Translations under genes and position numbers: made by a program
Notes under the pieces: generated by a model
Told to the model about the DNA's origin: nothing
Database searches by the model: none
The model's input: only the letters and a program-made list of their open reading frames with translations
In this document: positions 5,984 to 12,466 of the stretch, in pieces
How positions within the stretch are numbered: the stretch's first letter is position 1
How the letters are laid out: every line of letters starts with the position of its first letter
Source of the DNA: Bacteroidales bacterium
GTDB lineage: Bacteria; Bacteroidota; Bacteroidia; Bacteroidales; UBA7960
Direction of reading: 5' to 3'
Length of the DNA: 12,466 nucleotides
NCBI GenBank assembly: GCA_007130545.1
Contig: SLSG01000134.1
Coordinates: 1 to 12,466 of the forward strand

Positions 5984-6970
5984 ATGATCGACCTGAGTAC
6001 AACCTATATGGGGCTTGAGCTGAAAAGTCCTGTTATTGTCGGAAGTTCCGGCCTGACCAAGAACATCGCCAGCCTTGAAAAAATCGAGAAGTTCGGGGCC
6101 GGGGCGGTGGTGTTGAAATCTTTGTTTGAAGAGCAAATCAGGTATGAGATCCACAAGGTGTTCTCCCATGATGATATGCAAAATGCATATACCGAGGCGG
6201 AAGACTATATAAAAAATTATGCCAGGGCCCATACCCTTCATGAGTACCTGGATTTCATCCAGGAAGCGAAAAAACGGGTTGCGATGCCTGTCATTGCAAG
6301 CATCAATTGTGTCTCCGGAACCGAGTGGCCTGCCTTTGCGAAGGAAATTGAAGCGGCCGGTGCAGATGCCCTGGAGCTGAATGTTTTTCTGTTGCCGGCA
6401 GATGTCGGACAGGAAGGAAATGCGTATGAGAAAGTCTATTTCGATGTGATCGAAAATGTGAAAAAGCAGATTTCCATTCCGATAGCCTTAAAGGTTTCAT
6501 CCCATTTCTCCGGTCTGGCATCGATGCTGAAGAAGTTGTCGTGGACAGGCATAAAGGGACTGGTGCTGTTCAATCGGTTCTTCAACCCAGATATTGATGT
6601 GGACAAACTCAAGGTCGTTCCCTCGAACCTCTACAGCAGTCCGGAGGAAATCAGTACTTCCCTCCGGTGGATCGCCATCATGGCAGGGAAGGTGCAATGT
6701 GACCTGTGCGCATCCACCGGAGTGCATAACGGCAAAGGAGTGATCAAACAAATCATGGCCGGAGCCCAGGCTGTTCAGGTATGTTCAGTATTGTACAGGA
6801 ACGGACTGTCTTACCTTGAGTCCATCCACCAGGAGATGAAGGAATGGATGGAGAAAAACCAATATCAAAATCTGGCACAGTTCTCCGGCAAAATGAGCCA
6901 CCTGAATGTGGATTCCCCGGCTGCCTACCATAGGGTGCAATTCATGAAGCATTTTGCCGGTATAGACTAA
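5984..6970 (+). CDS. Dihydroorotate dehydrogenase-like FMN protein with divergent active-site loop
   Basis: 328 residues, soluble TIM barrel of the class-1 dihydroorotate dehydrogenase superfamily. The opening DLSTTYMGLELKSPVIVGSS (3-22) is the usual start of the barrel. ASINCVSG at 105-112, ELN at 131-133 and Lys170 fall where the barrel contacts FMN, and STGVHNGKGVIKQIMAG (244-260) followed by AQAVQVCSVLYRNG (261-274) is the FMN-phosphate-binding segment. True class-1 enzymes have a catalytic cysteine (NxSCPN loop) just after ELN; here the loop is ELNVFLLPAD with no Cys or Ser. This matches proteins annotated 'dihydroorotate dehydrogenase-like', so oxidation of dihydroorotate is not assured and the substrate is unknown. 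The promoter is at 5910-5941; the gene is monocistronic, with 165 bp before the next gene. Its divergent partner is a pyrimidine-type nucleoside kinase, which hints at a nucleobase-related role. Confidence 0.85.
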   Translation: MIDLSTTYMGLELKSPVIVGSSGLTKNIASLEKIEKFGAGAVVLKSLFEEQIRYEIHKVFSHDDMQNAYTEAEDYIKNYARAHTLHEYLDFIQEAKKRVAMPVIASINCVSGTEWPAFAKEIEAAGADALELNVFLLPADVGQEGNAYEKVYFDVIENVKKQISIPIALKVSSHFSGLASMLKKLSWTGIKGLVLFNRFFNPDIDVDKLKVVPSNLYSSPEEISTSLRWIAIMAGKVQCDLCASTGVHNGKGVIKQIMAGAQAVQVCSVLYRNGLSYLESIHQEMKEWMEKNQYQNLAQFSGKMSHLNVDSPAAYHRVQFMKHFAGID

Positions 6971-7060
6971 AAAGGCATTGCTGCAGTTCCAGGCTTTGAT
7001 ACTGGTCAACCGCTCAGTTCATGCACTGGCAATTTCATTTTGAATTTTTAACAGTTAATG

Positions 7061-7092
7061 TTTGGTCAGAAGCAAATATGTATATATCTTTA
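7061..7092 (+). promoter_or_regulatory. Promoter of the thioredoxin operon
   Basis: TTTG at 7061-7064, 20 nt, then TATCTTTA at 7085-7092, one mismatch from TAnnTTTG. The predicted start is near 7097, giving an A-rich leader of about 39 nt before the ATG at 7136. The rest of the gap (6971-7060) shows no clear terminator or other element. Confidence 0.55.
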
Positions 7093-7135
7093 TGCTTTGA
7101 AATAAATCAATCGAAAACATAAAAAAATAAATCAC

Positions 7136-7654
7136 ATGTCACAAAAAAATAACCGGTCAAAACAGAGCCTGCGACCAATGCTTGTAGCCTTTGGTGTAAT
7201 CGCAGTTTCGGTATTCGGACTGATGATGATCGATCGCGGGAATTCCACAGGCAACTCCTCCAATGGTGCCTCCATCATTGCTGACAATTCTGAAACCGGA
7301 ATGCCTGCCGTTTCCACGGATGCATCAGCAGCAGCTGAAGGCAAAGTGCAGATTCTAACCACCTCCAATTTTGAACATATGGTGTCGGATGGTGTTGTGC
7401 TGGTGGATTTTTGGGCAACCTGGTGCCCGCCTTGTCGCATACAGGGTCCCATCGTGGAGGACCTGGCAAAAGATATGGGAAACAGGGCGGTCATCTCAAA
7501 ACTGGATGTGGATGACCATGGGAGCATCGCTGCTCTTTACCAGGTCCGGAGCATTCCGACCCTGATTATTTTCCGGAATGGAGAACCTGTAAGGCGTTTT
7601 GTAGGGGTGCAGGAAAAGGAAACCCTGGCACAGGCCATTCAGGAACTGCTTTGA
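7136..7654 (+). CDS. Membrane-anchored thioredoxin (CPPC)
   Basis: 172 residues. A basic N-terminus (KNNRSKQSLR) precedes one hydrophobic helix at about 14-31, giving an N-in anchor with the rest in the periplasm. Residues 33-68 are a Ser/Asn/Ala-rich tether. Residues 70-172 are a thioredoxin fold with DFWATWCPPCRIQGP (active-site cysteines 97 and 100) and the cis-proline motif SIPTL (Pro141). CPPC rather than CGPC is common in membrane-tethered thioredoxin-like oxidoreductases, but the domain otherwise looks like a classical thioredoxin. There is no lipobox cysteine, so it is not a lipoprotein. First gene of a three-gene operon; the next starts 36 nt downstream. Likely role: dithiol/disulfide exchange on envelope proteins (inferred from topology). 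Confidence 0.87.
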   Translation: MSQKNNRSKQSLRPMLVAFGVIAVSVFGLMMIDRGNSTGNSSNGASIIADNSETGMPAVSTDASAAAEGKVQILTTSNFEHMVSDGVVLVDFWATWCPPCRIQGPIVEDLAKDMGNRAVISKLDVDDHGSIAALYQVRSIPTLIIFRNGEPVRRFVGVQEKETLAQAIQELL

Positions 7655-7690
7655 ATTCATTGATAAAATTTATATAAACGCAATCCCAAC

Positions 7691-8059
7691 ATGGAAAAAT
7701 TAACACTGGAAGCTTTTAAGGAAAAAGTTTTTGATTTTGAAACCAACAAAGAATGGAAATTTGAGGGCGACAAGCCTTGCATTATTGATTTTTATGCCGA
7801 CTGGTGTGGACCTTGCAAAATGGTTGCACCCATTCTGGAAGAGCTCTCCAAAGAGTATGAAGGAAAGGTCGACATTTACAAAGTGGATACGGAAAAGGAA
7901 CGGGATCTGGCTGCCATTTTTGGCATCCGCAGCATCCCCAGCATTTTGTTCGTACCCAAGGATGCCCAGCCCCAAATGGCAATGGGTGCCTTGCCCAAAC
8001 AGGAATTCGTCAAAGCCATTGAAGGCGTATTGAATGTAATGCAACCGAGTGGCGAATAA
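7691..8059 (+). CDS. trxA: Thioredoxin (CGPC), cytoplasmic
   Basis: 122 residues without signal peptide or membrane helix. The classical active site DFYADWCGPCKMVAP has cysteines at 39 and 42, and the cis-proline is in RSIPS (Pro83). It is slightly longer than the usual 105-110 residues, with about 10 extra residues at the N-terminus and a short tail ending QPSGE. It should act as a cytoplasmic dithiol reductant kept reduced by thioredoxin reductase (family knowledge; no reductase gene is in the window). It lies 36 nt after the membrane thioredoxin and 11 nt before the small membrane protein, so all three are probably cotranscribed. Confidence 0.92.
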   Translation: MEKLTLEAFKEKVFDFETNKEWKFEGDKPCIIDFYADWCGPCKMVAPILEELSKEYEGKVDIYKVDTEKERDLAAIFGIRSIPSILFVPKDAQPQMAMGALPKQEFVKAIEGVLNVMQPSGE

Positions 8060-8070
8060 GATCCGGTATT

Positions 8071-8352
8071 ATGGATACACAGCAAGAAACAAAAGGATTA
8101 TCCGACAATAAATCAGGTAACGGGCAAACAAAACGCAGGTGGTTCTCTCCCCGGCAGCTAAGGCCCAGGCATTACCTGATGGCTGTCGGACTGTTTACGC
8201 TTGCCGGGGTGGTCGGGGGATATGCCTATTATGCCCTGGTGGGATGCAAGACCGGGGGGTGTGCCATTACTTCTTCTCCCGTCATGAGCGTGATATGGGG
8301 CGGCTTATTGGGGTACTTGCTGCCTGACTATTTCTTTAAGAAGGAAGAATAG
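8071..8352 (+). CDS. Small two-helix membrane protein with CxxxxC pair, DUF6132-like
   Basis: 93 residues. A basic cytoplasmic N-terminus (KRRWFSPRQLRPRH, about 21-34) is followed by a helix at about 36-57, a short loop VGCKTGGCAITSSP with cysteines at 59 and 64, a second helix at about 71-86, and a charged end (FFKKEE). The motif YYxxVGCxxGxCxITSxP fits my recollection of the DUF6132 family of Bacteroidota, which has no known function. By the positive-inside rule the Cys-containing loop faces the periplasm, the same side as the thioredoxin domain of the first gene in the operon. A redox role for the pair is inference from this context. A terminator-like hairpin starts right after the stop codon. 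Confidence 0.8.
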   Translation: MDTQQETKGLSDNKSGNGQTKRRWFSPRQLRPRHYLMAVGLFTLAGVVGGYAYYALVGCKTGGCAITSSPVMSVIWGGLLGYLLPDYFFKKEE

Positions 8353-8383
8353 GATCCCGGAACAGCCTGGCTATTTCGGGGTC
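8353..8383 (+). terminator. Probable terminator of the thioredoxin operon, overlapping the end of the convergent permease gene
   Basis: GATCCCGGAA (8353-8362) pairs with TTTCGGGGTC (8374-8383) over 10 bp including two G-T wobbles, with an 11-nt loop that can form a further AGC/GCT mini-stem. TTTAT follows. The hairpin begins immediately after the TAG of the small membrane protein, and its loop holds the stop codon (8371-8373, minus strand) of the permease. The T-run is short, so strength is uncertain. Confidence 0.5.
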
Positions 8384-9483
8384 TTTATCAGTAAATATAC
8401 CCCCAATAGTCCGAAAACCAGGTTGGGAATCCATACCGAAAGGAATGGATGCAAATTGCCGTTGGTGGCAAAAGTCGTGGATACCTGCATAAACAATATA
8501 AAGCCAAAACTCAGCGCAATGCCGGCCCCCAGGTGCAGTCCGATTCCACCCCGGACCTTCCGGCTGGACAGGGACACCCCGATCAGGGTCAGTACCAGGG
8601 TGGAAAAAGGAAATGACAGCCTGCGGTGTTTTTCCACTTCATAGAATTTCACGTTCTCGGTTCCTTTCAGGCGTTCGTTCTCGATAAAACGTCGCAATTC
8701 CCCAAACCGCATCATTTCCATTTCTTTCAGGTCCTGAATGAAATCATTCGGAGTGAAGGGCAGCACCGTGTCCAGCCGTGCCCCGAACTCAAGTTGTTCC
8801 GTTAATCCTTCTAGCGTACGTACATTGTAGTTGCGAATGGACCATGTGGATGCAATGCTGTCCCACGACACATTGTCGGCCATCAGTTTATAGGTGAGTT
8901 CCCCGTCCTCAATTTTTTCCAGTGTGAACCTGCTGCCACTTCCCAGCCGCTGGTTAAAGGATTCCATATAGATAAATATGCCCGGCCTGATCTGCATGTG
9001 GATGTTGCGGTCCCTGAAGGTCTGCGGGTTACGTATATAGGTGTATTCGAAGGCCAGGCGTTTCTCGTTGGCCCGGGGAATCAGGAAGTTGGACAGGTAG
9101 GTGGAGAAAAGGGCCAATATCAGGGCCGAGACCAGGTAAGGCAGCAACAGCCGGCGAAAACTCACCCCGGAACTCAGGATGGCGATGATCTCGGAGTTGA
9201 AGGCAAGTCTCGATGTAAAGAATATGACAGCGATAAAGGTGAAAAGCGGGCTGAACAGATTGATGAAGTATGGGATGAAGTTGGCGTAGTATACAAACAG
9301 GATCTCTGAAAGGGGTGCCCTTTTCTCGATGAAATCATCGATCTTCTCAGATAGGTCGAATACAATGACTATGAGGATGATCAATGCGATTGCAAAGAAG
9401 AAGGTCCCCAGGAATTTCCGGATAATGTAAAGGTCGATCTTCTTCAGCATGCGCTGTGGTTCTTTTCGTCCAAAGATAAGCAT
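8371..9483 (-). CDS. LptF/LptG (YjgP/YjgQ) family permease
   Basis: 370 residues, inner-membrane permease subunit of the LPS transport machine, which with LptB extracts LPS from the inner membrane and passes it to the periplasmic bridge. Three N-terminal helices lie at about 23-45, 62-92 and 108-135; a periplasmic beta-rich (jellyroll) domain spans about 136-285; and three C-terminal helices lie at about 290-306, 314-335 and 347-366. This is the standard 3-domain-3 arrangement. The opening KKIDLYIIRKFLGTFFFAI and the late segment SSRKVRGGIGLHLGAGIALS are typical of the family. LptF and LptG cannot be told apart here. The ATG at 9483 is 15 nt after the tgt stop; the ATG at 9450 (MLKKIDLY) is equally plausible and closer to what I expect of homologues. 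Probably expressed from the tgt promoter. Confidence 0.9.
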   Translation of the reverse strand: MLIFGRKEPQRMLKKIDLYIIRKFLGTFFFAIALIILIVIVFDLSEKIDDFIEKRAPLSEILFVYYANFIPYFINLFSPLFTFIAVIFFTSRLAFNSEIIAILSSGVSFRRLLLPYLVSALILALFSTYLSNFLIPRANEKRLAFEYTYIRNPQTFRDRNIHMQIRPGIFIYMESFNQRLGSGSRFTLEKIEDGELTYKLMADNVSWDSIASTWSIRNYNVRTLEGLTEQLEFGARLDTVLPFTPNDFIQDLKEMEMMRFGELRRFIENERLKGTENVKFYEVEKHRRLSFPFSTLVLTLIGVSLSSRKVRGGIGLHLGAGIALSFGFILFMQVSTTFATNGNLHPFLSVWIPNLVFGLLGVYLLIKTPK

Positions 9484-9498
9484 CTTCTTGCAAACTCC

Positions 9499-10629
9499 TT
9501 ACAGCCGCCTGGAGAGCCTGCCAACCATATCCTTTTTCCAGGCCCCGAAAGACCCGGCCAGAATCTGCCTGCGGGCCTCCCCGGTGAGCCAGAGATAGAA
9601 GCTCAGGTTGTGCATCGTGGCGATCATGGGTCCGAGCATCTCCCCGGCCACGAACAGGTGGCGCAGGTATGCCCTGGAATGGTGCCTGTCCACCCAGGAC
9701 GTCCCGTCCGGGTCGATCGGGGAGAAGTCCTCCTGCCACTTTTTATTCCGGATATTGATGATGCCTTCCCGGGTGAACAGCATGCCATTCCGGGCGTTGC
9801 GGGTGGGCATGACACAGTCAAACATATCCACACCCAGGGCGATGCTTTCCAGGATGTTCTCCGGGGTGCCGACGCCCATCAGGTACCTGGGCCGATCCTT
9901 CGGAAGTATTTCACAGACCAGCCCGGTAATCTCATACATCATCTCTGCCGGCTCTCCGACCGACAAGCCGCCAATGGCGTTGCCCTCCCGGTCCCGGTCT
10001 GCAATATACCGGGCCGAATCCAGCCTCAGGTCCCGGTAGGTGCTTCCCTGCACGATCGGGAACAGGCTCTGGGTGTGGCCATACAGACCTTCCGTCCCGT
10101 CAAAATGCACGCAGCATCTGTCCAGCCACTCATGGGTCAGATTCATGGATTTTTTTGCATAGGAATGGTCGCATGGGTAGGGTGTGCATTCATCGAATGC
10201 CATCATAATATCCGCACCGATGACCCGTTGTATGTCCACGGCCTTTTCCGGGGAAAAGAAATGTCGGGAGCCGTCGATGTGTGACTGAAAGGTCACCCCC
10301 TCCCTGCTAAGCTTCCTTCGCTGGGTCAGCGAGTATACCTGGTAGCCTCCGCTGTCGGTCAAAAGGGGCTTGTCCCACCCCATGAAGCCATGCAATCCGC
10401 CGGCCTGGCGCAGAACGTCCAGCCCGGGTCGCAGGTACAGGTGATAGGTGTTGCCCAGGATGATTTCGGCCCGGACCGTATCGTTCAGGTCTTTGTGGTG
10501 AATGGCCTTTACGGTACCCCCCGTTCCCACGGGCATGAAGATGGGTGTCCGGATGGTCCCGTGGGGTGTGCTGAGGGTTCCGGCCCTGGCGCTTGAAGTC
10601 GGGTCTGTACCCTCGGTAGTGAATTTCAT
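9499..10629 (-). CDS. tgt: Queuine/preQ1 tRNA-guanine transglycosylase, zinc-site variant
   Basis: 376 residues, about the usual length. It exchanges guanine 34 of GUN-anticodon tRNAs for preQ1 on the way to queuosine. Visible catalytic features: TDSGG with Asp92, MAFDEC with Asp146, GNAIGGLSVGE at 217-227, and DMFDCVMPTR with the nucleophile Asp271. Compared with the Zymomonas enzyme (nucleophile 280, Zn ligands C318, C320, C323, H349) the offset is nine residues. The ligand positions here are Gly309, Ser311 and Asp314, while His340 is kept. The CxCxxC zinc knuckle is therefore gone, although the surrounding SRAYLRHLF is intact. I believe other Bacteroidota enzymes also lack it, so this is probably a lineage trait rather than decay. 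First gene of a tgt-permease operon. The start at 10629 (MKFTTEG) is the only good ATG. Confidence 0.95.
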   Translation of the reverse strand: MKFTTEGTDPTSSARAGTLSTPHGTIRTPIFMPVGTGGTVKAIHHKDLNDTVRAEIILGNTYHLYLRPGLDVLRQAGGLHGFMGWDKPLLTDSGGYQVYSLTQRRKLSREGVTFQSHIDGSRHFFSPEKAVDIQRVIGADIMMAFDECTPYPCDHSYAKKSMNLTHEWLDRCCVHFDGTEGLYGHTQSLFPIVQGSTYRDLRLDSARYIADRDREGNAIGGLSVGEPAEMMYEITGLVCEILPKDRPRYLMGVGTPENILESIALGVDMFDCVMPTRNARNGMLFTREGIINIRNKKWQEDFSPIDPDGTSWVDRHHSRAYLRHLFVAGEMLGPMIATMHNLSFYLWLTGEARRQILAGSFGAWKKDMVGRLSRRL

Positions 10630-10693
10630 GGATCCGTTTTGGCATGTCCGCCCCCCAGCTCATGTCCTTGCCCGTCGGGGTGGATATTTTGTT

Positions 10694-10701
10694 CAAAGAT
10701 A
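10694..10701 (-). promoter_or_regulatory. Candidate -7 box for the tgt-permease operon
   Basis: The minus strand reads TATCTTTG, identical to the boxes in the repeat promoter at 5804-5839, about 65 nt before the tgt ATG. No TTTG is found 18-21 nt upstream, so only half of the promoter is recognisable. Confidence 0.4.
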
Positions 10702-10721
10702 GAAACTATTCCAAAGAAGTG

Positions 10722-10729
10722 TAATTTTG
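10722..10729 (+). promoter_or_regulatory. Candidate -7 box for the glycosyltransferase-sigma factor operon
   Basis: TAATTTTG matches TAnnTTTG and ends 14 nt before the ATG at 10744, so the leader would be under about 10 nt. There is no TTTG at the expected distance upstream. It lies only 20 nt from the opposing tgt box, so the two promoters would overlap. Confidence 0.35.
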
Positions 10730-10743
10730 TCTTTTTCATTCAG

Positions 10744-11886
10744 ATGAACTGGTTGCTGCTGCCTCCGCCCGGATGGGCATGGCTTTTCTTCGGACTGTTT
10801 GCACTGCTTGCCTTGATCCAGCTGTTTTACTACTGGCGTTATTTCCGCCTTGCCGCCTTTTACCGGACCAGGCAAAAGCCCGGGTTCGGCGGACCCGTTT
10901 CGGTGGTCATTTGTGCACGCAATGAATACCATAACCTGGAAAAGAACCTGCCGCTGATACTTGGGCAGGACTATCCGGATTTTGAGGTTCTGGTGGTGGA
11001 TGACGGGTCGGACGATGATAGTGACCAGTTATTACAGGGTCTTCAGTCAGCTTATCCCCAACTGAAGGTGGTCAGCCTCCGGGAGAATGTGAATTTTTTC
11101 AAGGGAAAAAAGCTTGCGCTGTCAGTCGGAATCAAATCTGCACGTCATGATCATGTCCTGCTGACCGATGCCGACTGTCGCCCGGCCGGGCCCCACTGGA
11201 TCACCCGTATGGCGGATAACTTCGGGGAAGAGGTTCGTCTCGTGCTGGGATATGGTGCCTATGAGGCCAGGCCTGGCATGCTGAACCAAATGATTCGTTT
11301 TGATACATTTTTCATTGCCTTGCAATATTTTGGCTTCGCCCTGGGTGGAAAACCCTATATGGGAGTGGGACGAAATCTGGCTTACCACCGTGGGCTGTTT
11401 TATAGCGTAAAGGGGTTCACCTCACATTACAAGGTGATGTCGGGCGATGACGACCTTTTCGTCAATCAGGTGGCACGTCCCGGGAATTTTGGTGTGGAGA
11501 TGCATCCCCACAGCCATACCATCTCCGCACCCAAGGCCAGCTTTCGCTCCTGGTTCAGGCAGAAACGCCGGCATATGTCGACCGGGAAATATTACAGGGG
11601 AAGCCACAAAAGGAGACTGGGCATATTCCATGCATCCCAACTGCTTTTTTACCCGCTGCTTGCAACTGCCCTGGCGACAGGCTGGAACTCTCTGGCCGGG
11701 CTGATCGTTGTCGGACTGTTTTTAATAAGGCTCGGCAGTGTATGCTTGGTTTTTTCCCGGTTTGCCCGAAAACTGGGCGAGAATAAGATTTTACAGTTTT
11801 CTTTGTTGTGGGACCTGCTACATCCCTTTTTTAATTTTATTTTTGTGTTCTCAAACTTAATGGGTAACACCAAAAGATGGCAGTGA
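10744..11886 (+). CDS. Membrane-bound family-2 glycosyltransferase
   Basis: 380 residues. An N-terminal hydrophobic helix at about 10-30 precedes a GT-A domain: VSVVICARNEYHNLEKNLP (52-70), the nucleotide-sugar motif VVDDGS at 84-89, the metal-binding TDAD at 141-144, and SGDDD at 233-237 in the place of the usual (G/E)D base motif. The acceptor-site QxxRW motif is degenerate (QKRRH, 273-277). Two or three C-terminal hydrophobic segments lie at about 297-312, 317-337 and 351-370. This layout is typical of processive or lipid-acceptor GT2 enzymes that build envelope polysaccharide or glycolipid; sugar and acceptor are unknown. The frame is open from 10639, but that start would lie inside the divergent promoter region; the ATG at 10744 (MNWLLLPP) is preferred. 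The last 10 nt overlap the start of the sigma factor gene, suggesting translational coupling. Confidence 0.88.
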   Translation: MNWLLLPPPGWAWLFFGLFALLALIQLFYYWRYFRLAAFYRTRQKPGFGGPVSVVICARNEYHNLEKNLPLILGQDYPDFEVLVVDDGSDDDSDQLLQGLQSAYPQLKVVSLRENVNFFKGKKLALSVGIKSARHDHVLLTDADCRPAGPHWITRMADNFGEEVRLVLGYGAYEARPGMLNQMIRFDTFFIALQYFGFALGGKPYMGVGRNLAYHRGLFYSVKGFTSHYKVMSGDDDLFVNQVARPGNFGVEMHPHSHTISAPKASFRSWFRQKRRHMSTGKYYRGSHKRRLGIFHASQLLFYPLLATALATGWNSLAGLIVVGLFLIRLGSVCLVFSRFARKLGENKILQFSLLWDLLHPFFNFIFVFSNLMGNTKRWQ

Positions 11887-12466
11887 ACCGCAAGCTTACA
11901 CCCAAAGGGACCAGGGATTACAAGCTGGTTAAGGATGCCCTGGATAAGGGCAGCCAGAAGGCTTTCTCTGAGCTTATGGGGCTTTACTGGGACACGATCT
12001 ACTTCATGCTTCTGAAGATGACGGGAAACCGGGAGGATGCGGAAGACCTTACCATCGAGGCTTTTGGGAAGGCTTTCCGTTATTTGCCGCAATATACACC
12101 TGACTACGCTTTCAGTACCTGGCTGTTCAAGATCGCCTCTAACCATTGCATCGATTTTATCCGCAAAAAAAAGAAGAATATTCTTAGTTACGAAGGCAAC
12201 GAGGAACTGGGAGACCCGGATTCCAAAGTCATACTGGCGGGGGATATGGAAAATCCGGAAGGGGAGTTGATCAGGGGACAGCGGATCAGGCATATGCGCC
12301 AGGTCGTTTCGAGGCTCAAGCCCAGGTACCAGGACCTGATCAGGCTGAGGTATTTCGAAGAAAAATCATATGAGGAGATCTGCGAAGAACTCGACTTGCC
12401 GCTGGGGACTGTCAAGGCCCAGCTTTTCCGGGCAAGGGAGTTTCTTTTCAATATTCTTAAAAACGC
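11877..12466 (+). CDS. Sigma-70 family (ECF-type) RNA polymerase sigma factor, 3' end cut by the window
   Basis: 196 codons are visible and the frame is still open at the window edge; only a few residues are probably missing. Region 2 spans about 25-97: AFSELMGLYWDTIYFML, then NREDAEDLTIEAFGKAFRYL (core-binding and -10 recognition), then FSTWLFKIASNHCIDFIRKK. After a short acidic linker, region 4 spans about 135-192, with a helix-turn-helix YEEICEELDLPLGTVKAQLF that would contact the -35 element. There are no regions 1.1 or 3, so this is an ECF-type factor. The ATG at 11877 overlaps the end of the glycosyltransferase gene (ATGGCAGTGA holds start and stop). No anti-sigma gene is visible; it could lie to the right. 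Regulon unknown. Confidence 0.9.
   Translation, partial: MAVNRKLTPKGTRDYKLVKDALDKGSQKAFSELMGLYWDTIYFMLLKMTGNREDAEDLTIEAFGKAFRYLPQYTPDYAFSTWLFKIASNHCIDFIRKKKKNILSYEGNEELGDPDSKVILAGDMENPEGELIRGQRIRHMRQVVSRLKPRYQDLIRLRYFEEKSYEEICEELDLPLGTVKAQLFRAREFLFNILKN

Noticed and set aside
9610..10284. 224-residue open frame antisense to tgt
   Set aside because: It is opposite a well-conserved gene, with no domain or promoter of its own.
10639..10743. Extension of the glycosyltransferase to 10639
   Set aside because: The extra 35 residues are cysteine/proline-rich and overlap the divergent tgt promoter region. They look like chance open frame.
11649..12293. 214-residue open frame on the minus strand near the right end
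   Set aside because: It is antisense to the glycosyltransferase end and the sigma factor, both of which have clear family motifs.

Overview
The window looks like chromosomal DNA of a member of the Bacteroidota, probably near the Bacteroidales or Lentimicrobium-like lineages (inferred; no rRNA is present to confirm it). The reasons are: several upstream regions carry the phylum-specific promoter pattern TTTG-N20-TAnnTTTG; start codons follow A/C-rich leaders rather than Shine-Dalgarno sequences; and the gene content is typical of the phylum (queuine transglycosylase followed by an LptF/G permease, a DUF6132-like protein, a FadL/TodX-type porin, and a nucleoside kinase ending in a GGSSF.Y tail). 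There are no phage, IS, CRISPR or RNA genes. Twelve protein genes fill the window; the last runs off the right edge.

Layout. Positions 5-119 are a strict 7-bp tandem array of 16 units that runs straight into the start codon of a small Tudor-like protein gene (120-686, +). Convergent to it is a 512-residue polytopic membrane protein of unrecognised family (793-2331, -). A perfect 34-nt terminator palindrome separates it from an outer-membrane FadL-family porin (2459-4087, -). Next comes a nucleoside (uridine-type) kinase lacking the usual N-terminal TGS domain (4269-5798, -). It is divergent from a dihydroorotate-dehydrogenase-like flavoprotein (5984-6970, +) whose catalytic-cysteine loop is replaced. 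The gap between these two holds three 14-bp repeats that together build a promoter, and a palindrome.

A three-gene redox operon follows (7136-8352, +): a membrane-anchored CPPC thioredoxin, a soluble CGPC thioredoxin, and a small two-helix protein with a CxxxxC pair. It ends in a hairpin that overlaps the 3' end of an LptF/G permease (8371-9483, -). That permease is transcribed after tgt (9499-10629, -), whose product lacks three of the four zinc ligands known from the Zymomonas enzyme. Divergent from tgt is a membrane family-2 glycosyltransferase (10744-11886, +), which overlaps by 10 nt a sigma-70-family ECF-type factor (11877-past the end, +).

How the genes fit together. Most are housekeeping or envelope genes: fatty-acid or hydrophobe uptake, LPS export, queuosine modification, disulfide chemistry and a sigma factor. 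The most unusual signals are regulatory: a heptamer array used as a 5' leader, a repeat-built and probably leaderless promoter upstream of the kinase, and a terminator whose T-run merges into the next gene's -7 box. The redox trio is the best candidate for an incompletely described system.
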